A stretch of DNA of 59,864 nt from Saccoglossus kowalevskii (Eukaryota > Hemichordata > Enteropneusta > Harrimaniidae): contig NW_003140815.1 of the NCBI RefSeq assembly GCF_000003605.2, positions 1,056,390 to 1,116,253 of the forward strand, written 5' to 3'. Both the position numbers and the translations under genes were made by a program. The notes beneath the pieces were generated by a model. The model saw only the letters and a program-made list of their open reading frames with translations, was not told where the DNA came from and searched no databases. Positions 49,401 to 59,864 of this stretch are shown here, piece by piece. Every line of letters starts with the position of its first letter. Positions within the stretch are counted from its first letter, which is position 1.

Positions 49401-52400
49401 GTAATTCACTCAATTAAGTCAGTCACTAGCTTCTCCTTAGTTAAATAACCACTACAGCCAATCTATGTCTTAAATTGAACATAGAATCTGGATTCATACA
49501 TAAGAAATTGTGCAATATGACTAGGAAATCATGCACTGCATCATTATTGAGGTCAGAGTGTATTTCTTTTAGCCAACTAGAGTATAGATAATACTGTACT
49601 GTGAAATACTTTATTTTAGCTGGAATTAATTTTCGCTGAAAAGGCATTTTGGTTGTTTTGTATGGAATTTATTTTCACTGATTTTTGACGAGTTGAATGT
49701 GAAATATAGGGAAAAAAGTATATTCGCTGGATTTTATTTTCACGGAATCATCCTTATAGCGAAAATAAATTCCAAGCGAAAATAAAGTATTCTACTGTAC
49801 TTTAATAGAGGATTAAATCCATAGAAAATAAAATATAATGAAAATCCCTTTCTTCTATACTTCACTTTAAAATCACTAAAACATATAATACTGGTATACA
49901 ACATTGCATTACCGTTGATTTATAATACTGCTTCTAAGTTTAATGAATTGGTGAAGGCTGCTAAGGTTTATAAATATATAGAAAATGCTAGCTGGTGATC
50001 ATATAATAAGTCATTTCATGATTACGAATTACCACTTTGTATAAATTATGATATTAATGTGCATATCTTTGATATACCCACATAACATGAGATACAAAAT
50101 GTGGATTTTTTTTTATTTCAGTACCTATCGATAGAACAGAAGGAATTACAATGTTGTATGTCTTTGTGGATATCAAGATTGACACAATGCACTTTATAGA
50201 AACAATAAAACATAATTTTACACCTGGGTCATCACTGGCTCTCGTCAGTACAATACAGTTTGTGACAGCTCTCCAGGTAGGTCAAAGGTCAATTGCCCAC
50301 AATCCCTCCAAATAGGACAAAAAACGTAAACCATTCTGTTCTCATACTCTGAATGCCAAAGTAAACTTTTGTTGCCTCACGAAAAATAAACTTACAGTTC
50401 ATACAATTCAAACTTCATAAGGTGAATTAAAACTATGGTTAATTAAACAGTAATAAATTATGGCATACTTACACGTTTTGAAATGCCAAATACCATTTCT
50501 CAGTTTGATGAGCTTATGGTATCCATCTATCTATCTCATGAAATTTACAGTGTGTAATTGTCTTCAGCTGTCATTTGTCAATTTGGTTGTTTCAACTTTT
50601 CAGGCATCACATCAAGAGCTGAGTGGTAGTTATAAAATTCTGGTACCACAAAGTAAACCTTTGTCACCTGGAGAAATCCTGGGTTGTACATCTCCAAAAC
50701 TCCAGGATGTTGATGCTGTAATGTAAGTTTATAAAGTTTATAAAACATTTACCCGGGAAGATCTTCGTGCTTCGTTAAATTCTAAAAAAGATGCTTTTAA
50801 TGGTTATAGATAGAAGCCATTTTTCAACGCCCATTACCCATGTATCTTTGCAGGTTTTCTTCAGTCATTGGCCATTTCAATGTCAGACATCCTTTAATGC
50901 TTTAGGATTTGTCAAGTTGTTTTCAATTCAATCGTAATTTGGAATTCATAAACATTTCATGTTAAACAAATTTGTGTTTTGATGAAATTCATGGTAATCA
51001 ATAAAGCCAACAATATTTGCATGAAATAAACAAGTACAGAAATGATGTGATTCAGGAAAAACTTTTATTATTTAACCCTTTGATCTTTTGAGAAAAATAT
51101 ATTTTTGCTCAAGATCTTTAGCTGATAGGAAGTTATATCTATCTCGTCTAAATTTGATGAAGATATTTTAGAAAAATACATAAATATTTGCAAACATGCC
51201 AGGAACATCTATAGCATACAAAAGACAGGACACCTATATATGCATTTAGTTCATAATTAGAATTTACTATACATGCAACTTTAGCATTGTGTACTTTTTT
51301 TGAAAACTGTAATATAATATAGGTGAATTAAATTGTGGAGATTAAATTATGGAAAATGTGAATTATGGAAAAAGTTTTTACATGAGGTGAGCCATTCCTG
51401 GTTGTTCACTCATCTTGTATTATTGACATTTTCGCTTTGGTACTTTTGAAATATATTGAGCTGGCAAATAGTGTCTCTGATTTTGTATTGATGAAGTACC
51501 GGTACTCAAATGTAAATCAAAGACCATCAAGATGTTCAGACCAAATTTCTGTGATAGCTTTATTGCAATAACTCAATAAGTCACCAAAAATGATGCAAAA
51601 TGTAAGCTGTATTCCTACTTATGAATATTTATTTCAGTTACCTTGGAGATGGACGTTTCCATCTGGAATCTATAATGATAGCCAATTCAGAGGTGGCAGC
51701 ATACAGGTAAAAGTTTACTTGTGAAGACTTTACATCAACTCCTGTATTCAAGTTGTACTGTATGAGGGTATTCTGTAAATAACACAAAGTATGAATGCAG
51801 GTAGTAATGTCAGAAATGTTGCAAAGGATATTAGAATCTTGCACTGCTTGAGTAGATACTTTACACAAATTTATTCCACCCTATTTCTTACTTGTAGTCT
51901 CAATTTAATGGGGGATAACAACCCAAAATGCCAGCATAGAATAAACATAATGTGTGATTCATAGCACTAACCAAAGTATCATTGCATTCAGTGATATGAT
52001 CCCATCTCTGTCACATTCTACATTGTCATTACGTCTGATGTCAAATAAAAAAATAGATATCGTAGTCTGTTTGCATCTAGTAACAAGCCACTGTTGTTTG
52101 CTAGAAACATGATTTTGGGACAGTCTAAACATTCACTTCTACCTATACAATGTAATGCATGAAATTAGTCTTTGGTCAGTTAATGGACCTCTTCTCATCT
52201 TATTTGTTCTAAGACATTACCGGTATACAACTTTTTACACGTAATGTTTTTGTAGAAAGGCTGACAACACTCTTATTGCCTGTTTATTATTCCTGTAGGT
52301 ATGATCCATATAATAAAACATTTTCAAGAGAATATTATGAAACAGAAAAAATGCACTCAGTTAGGCAGTGTGCAATAGCAGAAGCTAGTAGAGCTAAGAA

Positions 52401-54325
52401 GTTTGGTTTCATTCTTGGAACTCTAGGTCGCCAAGGATCTCCTAAAATATTGGAGGTATGTACACATGTCACTTTTATATTATGAACATTCTGTAAAGTA
52501 GTGGGGGAACTGTTTTACTGGGTTGAGATTGCATACAGCTAAGAGACAAAATGCAGATTAGTAGAGTACAAAAATGATGTGATTTCCTCAATATTTTGTC
52601 TCGTTGTCGGCCGTTCTCATGTTGAAATTGCTCAGTCTGTTTTATAGTGTTACGATTTTACATGGATACATTTGATGTTTAAAAAGCAAGTCATGGTTGG
52701 TCATAGTATGCTTGATTATAAGTGAACTTTCCATAGGAAGTGTCTATGGTAATATGGAATATGGTAAGCCAACTGAATTTGGTTCAAACATCACACTTGT
52801 ATGTTTGAAAGGTGCCAATCATTCTTTTTTTAAAGCAGAGGGAGTTGTCACCTGTGCATGTGTCAGATGGCCATAGCGCGTCATTGTTTACAAACAAGCT
52901 TCTACGCATGAGCCTTTGCGTTTTTAGTGTCTGTTGTTATCGTCGCTGGGGACTCAATTCCCGCGCCTGTGCAGGTGACGACCCTCCCACTTTAAATATT
53001 GCGAAAAAAAAAGAACAGCAAAATTTGTTCAGGATCATTACAAGTTCAGAAACTATTGATTTTTGTTGCTTGCCTTATCACTCAATACTGTAATAATCAT
53101 CTTCATTTCATCCTAGCATTTACAAATGAAGTTGAAAGAAGCAGGACTGGAGTATATTGTGGTGCTACTATCAGAAATTTTCCCAGAAAAACTTAAACTG
53201 TTTCAGGACATTGATGCGTAAGTAATATTTTTGTATGATAGTGATAGTTGGTCAATGCCATATACAATTCAATCTAATACCCACTTGGAAGTTGGGAAAA
53301 AAGAGGAATAATTTTAGACTGTGCAAGGGTCCACTCTAGTGAGCTGCCCTCTGTCAAGTTGGTAAGGATTCTTTTGTTTTTCCTGGAAATAAACTAACTG
53401 TGAGTTCGAACCTTCTAAAAATAAACAAATGATAACATTTCTCACGAAGACAGCGATATTTTTCAATTTTTGAATTGAATGATGACAATTTATGCTGCTT
53501 ACTAAATAGGATAGTTAAATGAGGGAGGAATACACATGTTTCTACAGTTATAGCATTCACTGCCAGTTGTTAAGTTGCTAACTGACTGTCTGAATAAGTA
53601 GCTGTAAATAAAAAAAAAAAGATAAATAATAAAGAGAGGTTTGTGTGACTAAGTGATTTTAATTGCTTGCAGGTGGATTCAGATAGCATGTCCTCGTTTA
53701 TCAATTGATTGGGGCAATGCATTTAGTAAACCACTTTTAACAGCATATGAGGCGAGTACTATGTTAAAATTATATATTTTTTTATTTACTTAGTTATTGG
53801 TTTCATATGTGGAGTGTCTGTATTTTTTTATTATTTTGATTTAAAATGGCTGACTGGCGATTATTTTTTTTTCTGGCTTTGCATATCTGAAGTCATTTCT
53901 TAGACATGCTTTGATGAGTTTGGTTCAAACTTGATCAATGCACTTGATCAAAATGTGGCATATAAGTTCCTGACATTTCATTTGTCATATATCAAAAATA
54001 GAGGGGTTTGTGACATTCTGAATGACTTGTTTTATTTCAGGCATCTGTTGCATTAGGGAATGTGGAGTGGCAGAGCAGGTACCCAATGGACTTTTATGCA
54101 AATGACTCTCTTGGGCCCTGGACTGTGAATAATGAATCAAATCGCCCATCCAGGAACAGAAAAGCAAAAATTATAACTCTTAAAGAAAGTAGTGCAGATT
54201 CCTCAGATATTTTATTATCAGGAAAGTCCAAAGAAAGAGACTCTTCACCATGTAAGGAAGGATGCTCATGTGAAAAAAAGAAAGATAAAGAAAAAATCAC
54301 TTCAAAATGCAACGATACATACTGA
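46451..54325 (+). CDS. DPH1: Diphthamide biosynthesis protein 1, 12 exons
   Basis: DPH1, with DPH2, forms the radical-SAM enzyme that transfers a 3-amino-3-carboxypropyl group from SAM to the target histidine of eEF2, the first step of diphthamide synthesis in the cytosol. Exons: 46451-46568, 47814-47893, 48336-48405, 48944-49007, 49279-49400, 50122-50276, 50604-50722, 51638-51706, 52299-52455, 53117-53217, 53673-53751, 54041-54325; 1419 nt, 472 aa plus stop, all in phase. Family signatures: [58 protein letters not shown] and [14 protein letters not shown]. The three expected iron-sulfur cysteines are Cys128, Cys231 and Cys358. The C-terminal tail after LGPW (about 75 residues) is Ser/Lys-rich with several cysteines and has little resemblance to the vertebrate tail. 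Intron 11 uses a GC donor. A second in-frame ATG at codon 6 is an alternative start. Confidence 0.96.
46678..47485. repeat. Long inverted repeat in DPH1 intron 1
   Basis: Left arm about 46678-46928, right arm about 47248-47485, spacer about 320 bp. Outer ends: TGGGTCATTCCAGTTTGTAT on the left equals the reverse complement of ATACAAACTGGAATGACCCA on the right. Inner ends: GAGGTACATTACTTGG (left, about 46911) against CCAAGTAATGTACCTC (right, about 47257). A third copy of the outer motif lies inside the right arm near 47315. No coding frame is recognised. Confidence 0.85.
47650..47757 (+). repeat. Dispersed repeat D, copy 2 (poly-G bearing)
   Basis: Same block order as 14444-14535, with a longer run of G (about 15). 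It lies directly upstream of DPH1 exon 2. Confidence 0.75.
49597..49799. mobile_element. Foldback MITE-like element, family A, copy 3 (best preserved)
   Basis: In DPH1 intron 5. About 203 bp with terminal inverted repeats of about 40 bp: the left arm TACTGTGAAATACTTTATTT pairs with the right arm AAATAAAGTATTCTACTGTA. A TA dinucleotide at each end may be the target site. Non-coding. Confidence 0.8.
50723..51637 (+). other. DPH1 intron 7
   Basis: A 0.9 kb AT-rich intron with no repeat copy recognised except the TACCGGTA palindrome at 51497-51504. Confidence 0.5.
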
Positions 54326-54436
54326 CTTCTGCATTAGTTTTGGTATTTTCAATGTCAAGATTAGAACACCGAGCTGCAGATGATAAAATTTTTGTCATGA
54401 TTAAAAGATCTTACTGAAAATAGAACTGACATAAAA

Positions 54437-54442
54437 AATAAA
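54437..54442 (+). terminator. DPH1 polyadenylation signal
   Basis: Canonical AATAAA 112 nt after the DPH1 stop codon, followed by T-rich sequence. Confidence 0.6.
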
Positions 54443-55479
54443 ACATTGTTCATCACGTAAAACAGACTAAATATGAAAATGTGGCCAGACAATAACAATT
54501 TCAATTCCAACTGCATTAGGCTTACTTCGCCGTGGCTTCTTGATTATTTGTTGTGAATCGGGGAATTTATTGCCTGAACAAAGCTAAATTTTTTCAATGC
54601 CACAAATTATGAATCTGCATGTCACTGTAGTTTTTTTTTTATTGGTTTGTCAAAATCGAACATCTCCATGAATTAATCTCAGATATGTAGTGTTCAGTGA
54701 AAACATCGGATTGTTAATAATCAGTGACTGCTCATGCATAAAATCACTCCATGACTATTCTTTGCAAATGACGTAATGGCTGTCAAATTGTCATTAATTG
54801 ACAACAGTGAAGTAATACAGAATTGATTTTACCCAAAAAATAATGTGCATTCAGAACAAATGAGTATTGTGTAATGTCATCTCAGAAAAATTGACATGTG
54901 GTGGGATTTATTGATTTTTATGACAAAATGTCAGTTATATTGAATCAGACCAATAAACAGAATTAGATATATATATATTGTATAGTCTGCTGTCTGTGTA
55001 TCAACTTCATTGATCAGTATATGAATACAATGAAATACACTAACAAAACGATCATGATTTAACCATTTTTGGGGTTTTGGATGTACAGGACATGGGGAGG
55101 GCATTTTGAATGAATTGCAAACATTTTCGGGAGCCTTCAATCATGATTTTATCACATCTTTCAAAGTTTGTGTTTAGTTTTCAACACTGGGTAAGTTTGT
55201 CAACAACGTGCCAAATTGTATCAGGATCCCCTCTTTTTTTGAATTGTCATTACTCCATATTTTGAGGTAATTACATCTGCCATTACTAATTTTCTACCAT
55301 ATAACAATGTACATGTACAAATATGTTTATGGCTCTCCATACAGTAACAGTCAATACACTCAAGTCAAACATTACAAAGATAAGGCAGTTGAGTATATAC
55401 ACCTTACAGTAAGTAATAAATTGATACTTTCAGAGAACATACTGCAATTTTATTAGTAATACATTCTTGAACATTATCA
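54443..55479. other. Intergenic, nothing recognised
   Basis: AT-rich spacer between the 3' ends of the convergent DPH1 and 57049 genes. It contains a short (TA)n tract near 54966-54980. Confidence 0.4.
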
Positions 55480-55650
55480 GGTTATTGCAAGGGTAGTGCG
55501 GTTTTGCACTATCCTGACGTTATCACAAGTATACCACTAAATATGCACTCTGGCAGTATGGTGACTGCATCAACCAACACGTAGCAGATGTTGATGTGAC
55601 CACATATGCTTGAGTATACTTTGTAGGATTTTCATGATTGATAACGGTAA
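55480..55650. mobile_element. Foldback element, family E, copy 2
   Basis: Follows the layout of 36477-36615 (ATATGCACTCTGGCAGTATG, a central GCATCAAC.. to ..GTTGATG pairing, then AGTATACTTTG), but is more diverged. It also has an outer hairpin GGGTAGTGC/GCACTATCC at about 55492-55515. Confidence 0.55.
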
Positions 55651-56449
55651 CCATATATTATACATCTTTCCTCTACTTTTAGTAATAATTTATTGAGAGA
55701 TAATGGCCAAAAATGCCAGCGAAAAATGTTTTGTGCCATGTATGTCAATAATCTGGTACATGTGCATATACATTTTGGAGTGAATGTAGATACAACTTTT
55801 ACAGAAAAGTATTTTATTGTTTCAGGTGCTTGATGTATAATAATAAATATACATCTCTCCAGGCAACCACTAAGTGTGATAAACCCAAAACATGTCAAAT
55901 TTTTCACTTGATTTAATATCCCCAACTTGAAATAATCACATTGTTTGGAATTGTTTTTTCTATTATCATTGGTATGATGCAGATATGGTAAGCTGCAACT
56001 TATGGAAAGGCACTGATGTACATGTATGTATTATTTGCGTAGGTTCATATACAGGGTTTTGGGGCATGCGTAGAATGCGTGTTATTTCATAACCAACTTC
56101 TTGGGTCAATTTAATATGTGTCAATTTTGCTATCAGTTTAAGTATTACTGGTAGTTTGTATTCTAATTGTTACACCTTTTCCTACAATTTGAATAATAAA
56201 AAGTTCATTTTCAGACCACTCACCTATAGTAACCAATTATAGGCATCAAATATGAGCAACATGTGTATAACATGCGTCTTATGTGACAACCTTTTTGAAA
56301 ATATTGAATGTATGAGGATGTATGTATGTTTTTAATAATAAAAAATCATAAAAAAATACAGAAAAACAAGTTTCAACTCTGAATATTTGTATATTTAAGA
56401 CTGCACAAGTTGGAGTTTTCTTTTTATGCATTTGGAGTAGGGTTTGTAG
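55651..56449. other. 3' flank of the 57049 gene
   Basis: Non-coding. A minus-strand ATTAAA at 56336-56331, about 115 nt after the stop, is a possible poly(A) signal. Confidence 0.4.
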
Positions 56450-57049
56450 TTACTTGTCTAAAATCTTCTTTTTGCCAAGCCCAAATTTTAGCACCAACTT
56501 GAGAAGAACATAGAAGAAGAGTCCAGTTAACAATGACTTTGGCTCATAGAAAACAAGTATTATTCCTAACATCACAAGAGCTCCTAACATAAATTCAAAC
56601 AGATTGTGCCCAGTGACACCTTGATACACTTTCACTGGTTGCATATTTGGTTCAATGTTTTCCATTCTCTTCTGTAAAGCACCTTGAATGATATCATTCT
56701 CTTCATCAGATAATGACCTAACTCTGTGTAATTTTTTTTCCTGGATGACTGCAAGTCCTGTTCTTGACTTCATGTAAGAGTTGATGAATTCCATTTTTTT
56801 CTGATATTCCAAAAGGTTATCACAATCTTTACTTTCAACTATTCTAGTAGTTTCTGCAACTGCTTTCAATTCCGTGACAATAAACGTGGGAAGTTTGTTA
56901 GTCGTTTCCAGCTGCTGGGCGATGTCTGATAAGCTGTTCAGGTCAGTTTTGTATAACTTTCTGAGAATGTTGACAAGGCGGTGTGAAGCTCTGACAACAA
57001 GTTCATATTCATTGGTACAGTGCAAGATGTAATCAGACCAGACATCCAT
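56450..57049 (-). CDS. Unidentified 199-aa protein with C-terminal membrane hairpin
   Basis: Coding in one exon. I chose the ATG at 57049 (MDVWSDYILH) because the sequence before it reads TTTGAACAG at 57062-57070, a likely acceptor that places the 5' UTR in an upstream exon; the frame itself is open 10 codons further. Residues 1-140 are polar and predicted helical with an acidic SDEEND segment near 113-119. Two hydrophobic segments follow (about 151-168, LFEFMLGALVMLGIILVF, and about 172-190) separated by a short Glu-Pro-Lys-containing turn, and the tail is KKKILDK. This suggests a cytosolic protein held in an organelle membrane by a hairpin or paired helices. I do not recognise the family. 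It has no internal stops, and its composition is clearly protein-like. Confidence 0.8.
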   Translation of the reverse strand: MDVWSDYILHCTNEYELVVRASHRLVNILRKLYKTDLNSLSDIAQQLETTNKLPTFIVTELKAVAETTRIVESKDCDNLLEYQKKMEFINSYMKSRTGLAVIQEKKLHRVRSLSDEENDIIQGALQKRMENIEPNMQPVKVYQGVTGHNLFEFMLGALVMLGIILVFYEPKSLLTGLFFYVLLKLVLKFGLGKKKILDK

Positions 57050-57079
57050 GGTGGTGTGACTCTGTTCAAAAGATGGCAA

Positions 57080-57768
57080 AATAAAATGATTAAAAATAAC
57101 TCACTAAATAACTTGCATCTGACCAATGAAATTGGGGCCCAAATTTCCAAGAGTATAACATTTTTTTCAAGGACACATTTGTTGGTAGAAAATGTGTAAA
57201 AATTTTGCTGTTCTGGTAAACCATGTGGTACTAGTATATGACAAATGTATATTTCTTATCTATAGAGTTAAGCTGGATTGAACAAATGTATGACATGTAG
57301 TATTTGATATGGGTCCCATAGCTACGTACACAATGTGTGAAGAATATATTGTTTAGATGAAATTCTATATGTGCTGCACGACAGACGCCAACCTTTTTTT
57401 TAAATATTTTTTTTTTTTTTTATGTTAACCACATATATAAATACATAAATTCATCCCATCAAAAGAGCTATCAAACTTTGAATGAATTGTATGAGATTAA
57501 GATGTGTGGCTTAATTTCTTATGATCACTGACCAAAAGCAAATTAAAAATTTATCAAAATCCCAAGTCTACTTTTGTAAGAAAATGAACTTCCATGATTT
57601 TCTTCCATGTTTTGGCGGGAATCATGGAATTCAATGTTGTATTTTATTTGTTTGAAAATTGAGTCAAAGTATGTACATGCATGCACATCCAAAACCTGCG
57701 TTTGTGACATGCTTCAGATAATGACCAGTTGCTCATAGTGACCGCCTTTATGCAGTTCTAATGCAATT
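57080..57768. other. Probable 5' UTR intron of the 57049 gene
   Basis: AT-rich sequence upstream of the inferred acceptor at 57062. No first exon could be fixed; a promoter could lie near 58600-58900. Confidence 0.35.
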
Positions 57769-58041
57769 GAAGGGAAGTAGCCGCCACGCCATGCATGCAC
57801 GAGATATATGGGTCTGGTATAAACAAAGATGGTGACTTTGACTTGTGCAGAGCAGTACAAACTGAGAAGGTACAAAGATTTAATGGGGTATTATAAGGTG
57901 ATTAGAAGGTATGGAAGTTGCACAAAGGGCAAACCCCATACTTGTTATTTCCATTAGAAGAGCGCATTGGATTGTGGGAAAATCAATGTTTATCAACACA
58001 AATGTCGCACATACGTGGCGCAACGACCCCGCCCTTTAACA
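57769..58041 (+). repeat. Dispersed repeat C, copy 2
   Basis: Homologous to 12238-12545 but lacking about 60 bp of the middle, with many CpG sites changed to TG or CA (for example ATGGCGAC became ATGGTGAC). Its ATG at about 57829 opens a diverged frame that reaches a stop after 42 codons. Confidence 0.8.
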
Positions 58042-59864
58042 TGTAGTCAATGACTGCCATTCTGACACCAGTTTCATGAAATAAACCTGTGCACAAAAGC
58101 CAAAAAATGGAAGTTGGTTGCATGTATATCTTTTACACTGATATTTTCAATGTAATCAAAGCAAATATAATATTATTTATTCTCTGTCATCAAATATCCG
58201 TTGACAAATTACCCCTTAAAATCGCTATACATATTACATCTTGACGATTGGTCAACACAATGTTCAACAGGTGTTACAAATTGGCAACTAAACTGTTACA
58301 ATTTACTTATGATATTGTATTTCATGCAATTAAGCTCTTGTGATACCGATTTTGTTGAAAGCGATTCCATGAAAATTGCACGAAACTAAACTTCAAAACC
58401 ATATACTGTCCCATATACGTTTTTGAATAAATCTAAACCGAAATTTGCCCCATGGAATACACAATGACTGTCGTAACTAAAGTCGGTGAAGGATTTCAAA
58501 CATTGTAGCCACTGATACGCATCGAGTAAGTTAATGGCAAGGTTCACAGTCAAAGTAATATTTAGATGAACACTGGCTATTAAAAGTAGGACCAAGTAGG
58601 AACAACCCTGTCACAACATGATGACTTCACCTTACCCTACAAAATAGACAGTACATACGTACTCGTTCATAACATGTTCTACAAACCTTCGACTCTCATT
58701 CAAATGCGAACAACTAAAATACTGACAGGGCCCGATACCAAACTTGCCTTTGATAGACTCGAAAAAGACGGCGATTTGCTTTCTCCGGGAAGAACGGGTT
58801 GACAGGCTACAATGTGGGCCTCTTTCTAGCTTTGTGTGTTTGTGTGCAAGTTATTTGCATACGAGGTTATGAATACCTTGAGCGGGCCCAGTACATCGAC
58901 CTCTGCAATGGGAGAAAACAGACGCACTCTCTAGATGTGTGTGTATATATTGATTTTTTTAGGTAAGTTTAAGTGAAAATTTTAAGTAGTTTATAATCTT
59001 CTGTTGAATTAGGCTGCAACTGATATGTGTTTACTGATGTTAATATATTGAGGAAATTGTTCAAGCCCACAGCTGCCTCATACCACAGGCCGACGATCCA
59101 CGCACAGACAATCGGTAACACCGTGTTACCAGACGACTGTGCTTCGTACCACGGACCTTGTAGATTCGTGCTAATATCGATAGCTTTGTCATTTTTAACA
59201 GCAAAGCCTAAAGTAATTGCACAGTTATAATCGTTTTATTACACTCTGCTTAAATAATGGTTTTGACCTGACCTCTGTAGTGGGTGCGCCCTCTGTCGAC
59301 TGACACGGGGTAGTGGCCCTGGGGGGAACATTACACATTGTATAGTATCAAGTGTACATTGTTTCGTGGAAAGTAAAATCATAGACTTTAGAAAAAAGTG
59401 AAATGCAAAGTACCATGTGAAGGTGCTGTATAGTAAAGACAGAACATAAATATGTTACAAATACAAAAAACACATGAACAATAATTATAAAGATATATAT
59501 ATTAATGTATATAACTGGTGAATTTAACATCTAGAAACAGTCTTACTTTTTATCTTATTGATAATTTATTTAAATTTTAAATCCAATAAATCATTAATAT
59601 TTAAGATTTAAAGTGAATTTACGTAACTATATCCATGTATATTTTATTACTTATACCAGCAGTCTGACATGGATTTAAATTAGATATATATCAAATGGCA
59701 CAATACTGATTAAGGGACGACGTCAAAAGATCGATGTCGTTTAAAAAACTTATTTCCTTTATTTGGGGGTGGGGGGTTTTGACCAACAAAAAGTTTCCAT
59801 CCTACAAAAACGATTTTATTTTTTAATGAAATAAAAAAAATCTTGGAGTATTTGTAAGTTCGTT
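58042..59864. other. Intergenic, nothing firmly recognised
   Basis: No supported gene. Notable only for a structured palindrome, GGTAACAC-C-GTGTTACC at 59114-59130, flanked by GCACAG and CTGTGC, within a GC-richer patch (59070-59170). Confidence 0.4.

Overview
The window is nuclear DNA from an animal: AT-rich, with GT-AG introns of 0.1-3.5 kb, dispersed foldback repeats, (TA)n arrays and one assembly gap. A FET-family RNA-binding gene, a selenocysteine thioredoxin reductase and repeats typical of marine invertebrates suggest a non-insect invertebrate such as a hemichordate, lancelet or mollusc. I cannot settle the species.

Layout. 1-11.4 kb: mostly non-coding, with a 75-76 bp minisatellite (1843-2772), a dead LINE 3' end (6225-6755), a foldback element (9742-9958), and the first coding exon of a minus-strand gene (11344-11412) whose later exons I could not trace; a SAM-like terminal exon at 4322-4526 might belong to it. 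12.2-14.5 kb: two repeats, each with a second copy 33-46 kb away. 15.4-28.6 kb (+): a complete 15-exon FUS/EWSR1/TAF15-type gene (526 aa: Gln/Gly/Ser/Tyr-rich domain, RGG, RRM, RGG, RanBP2 zinc finger, RGG, PY-NLS). 29.2-31.5 kb: repeat cluster around a 467-base gap. 34.2-46.2 kb (-): a complete 16-exon TXNRD2-like gene (526 aa) ending Gly-Cys-Sec-Gly, with its UGA codon and a well-formed SECIS element in the 3' UTR. 46.45-54.3 kb (+): a complete 12-exon DPH1 gene (472 aa), head-to-head with TXNRD2 across 237 bp containing a perfect CRE. 56.45-57.05 kb (-): an unrecognised 199-aa protein with a C-terminal membrane hairpin. The remainder is intergenic and carries repeat copies.

For the three large genes I derived exons from splice signals and protein similarity; the summed coding lengths (1581, 1581 and 1419 nt) are all exact multiples of three with every junction in phase. 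The genes are housekeeping in nature: RNA processing, mitochondrial redox defence and modification of translation factor eEF2. I found no evidence for a novel multi-gene system. The most informative points are the selenoprotein UGA/SECIS pair, the shared TXNRD2-DPH1 promoter, a GC-AG intron in DPH1, and several uncatalogued repeat families, one of which carries a first-exon-like reading frame.
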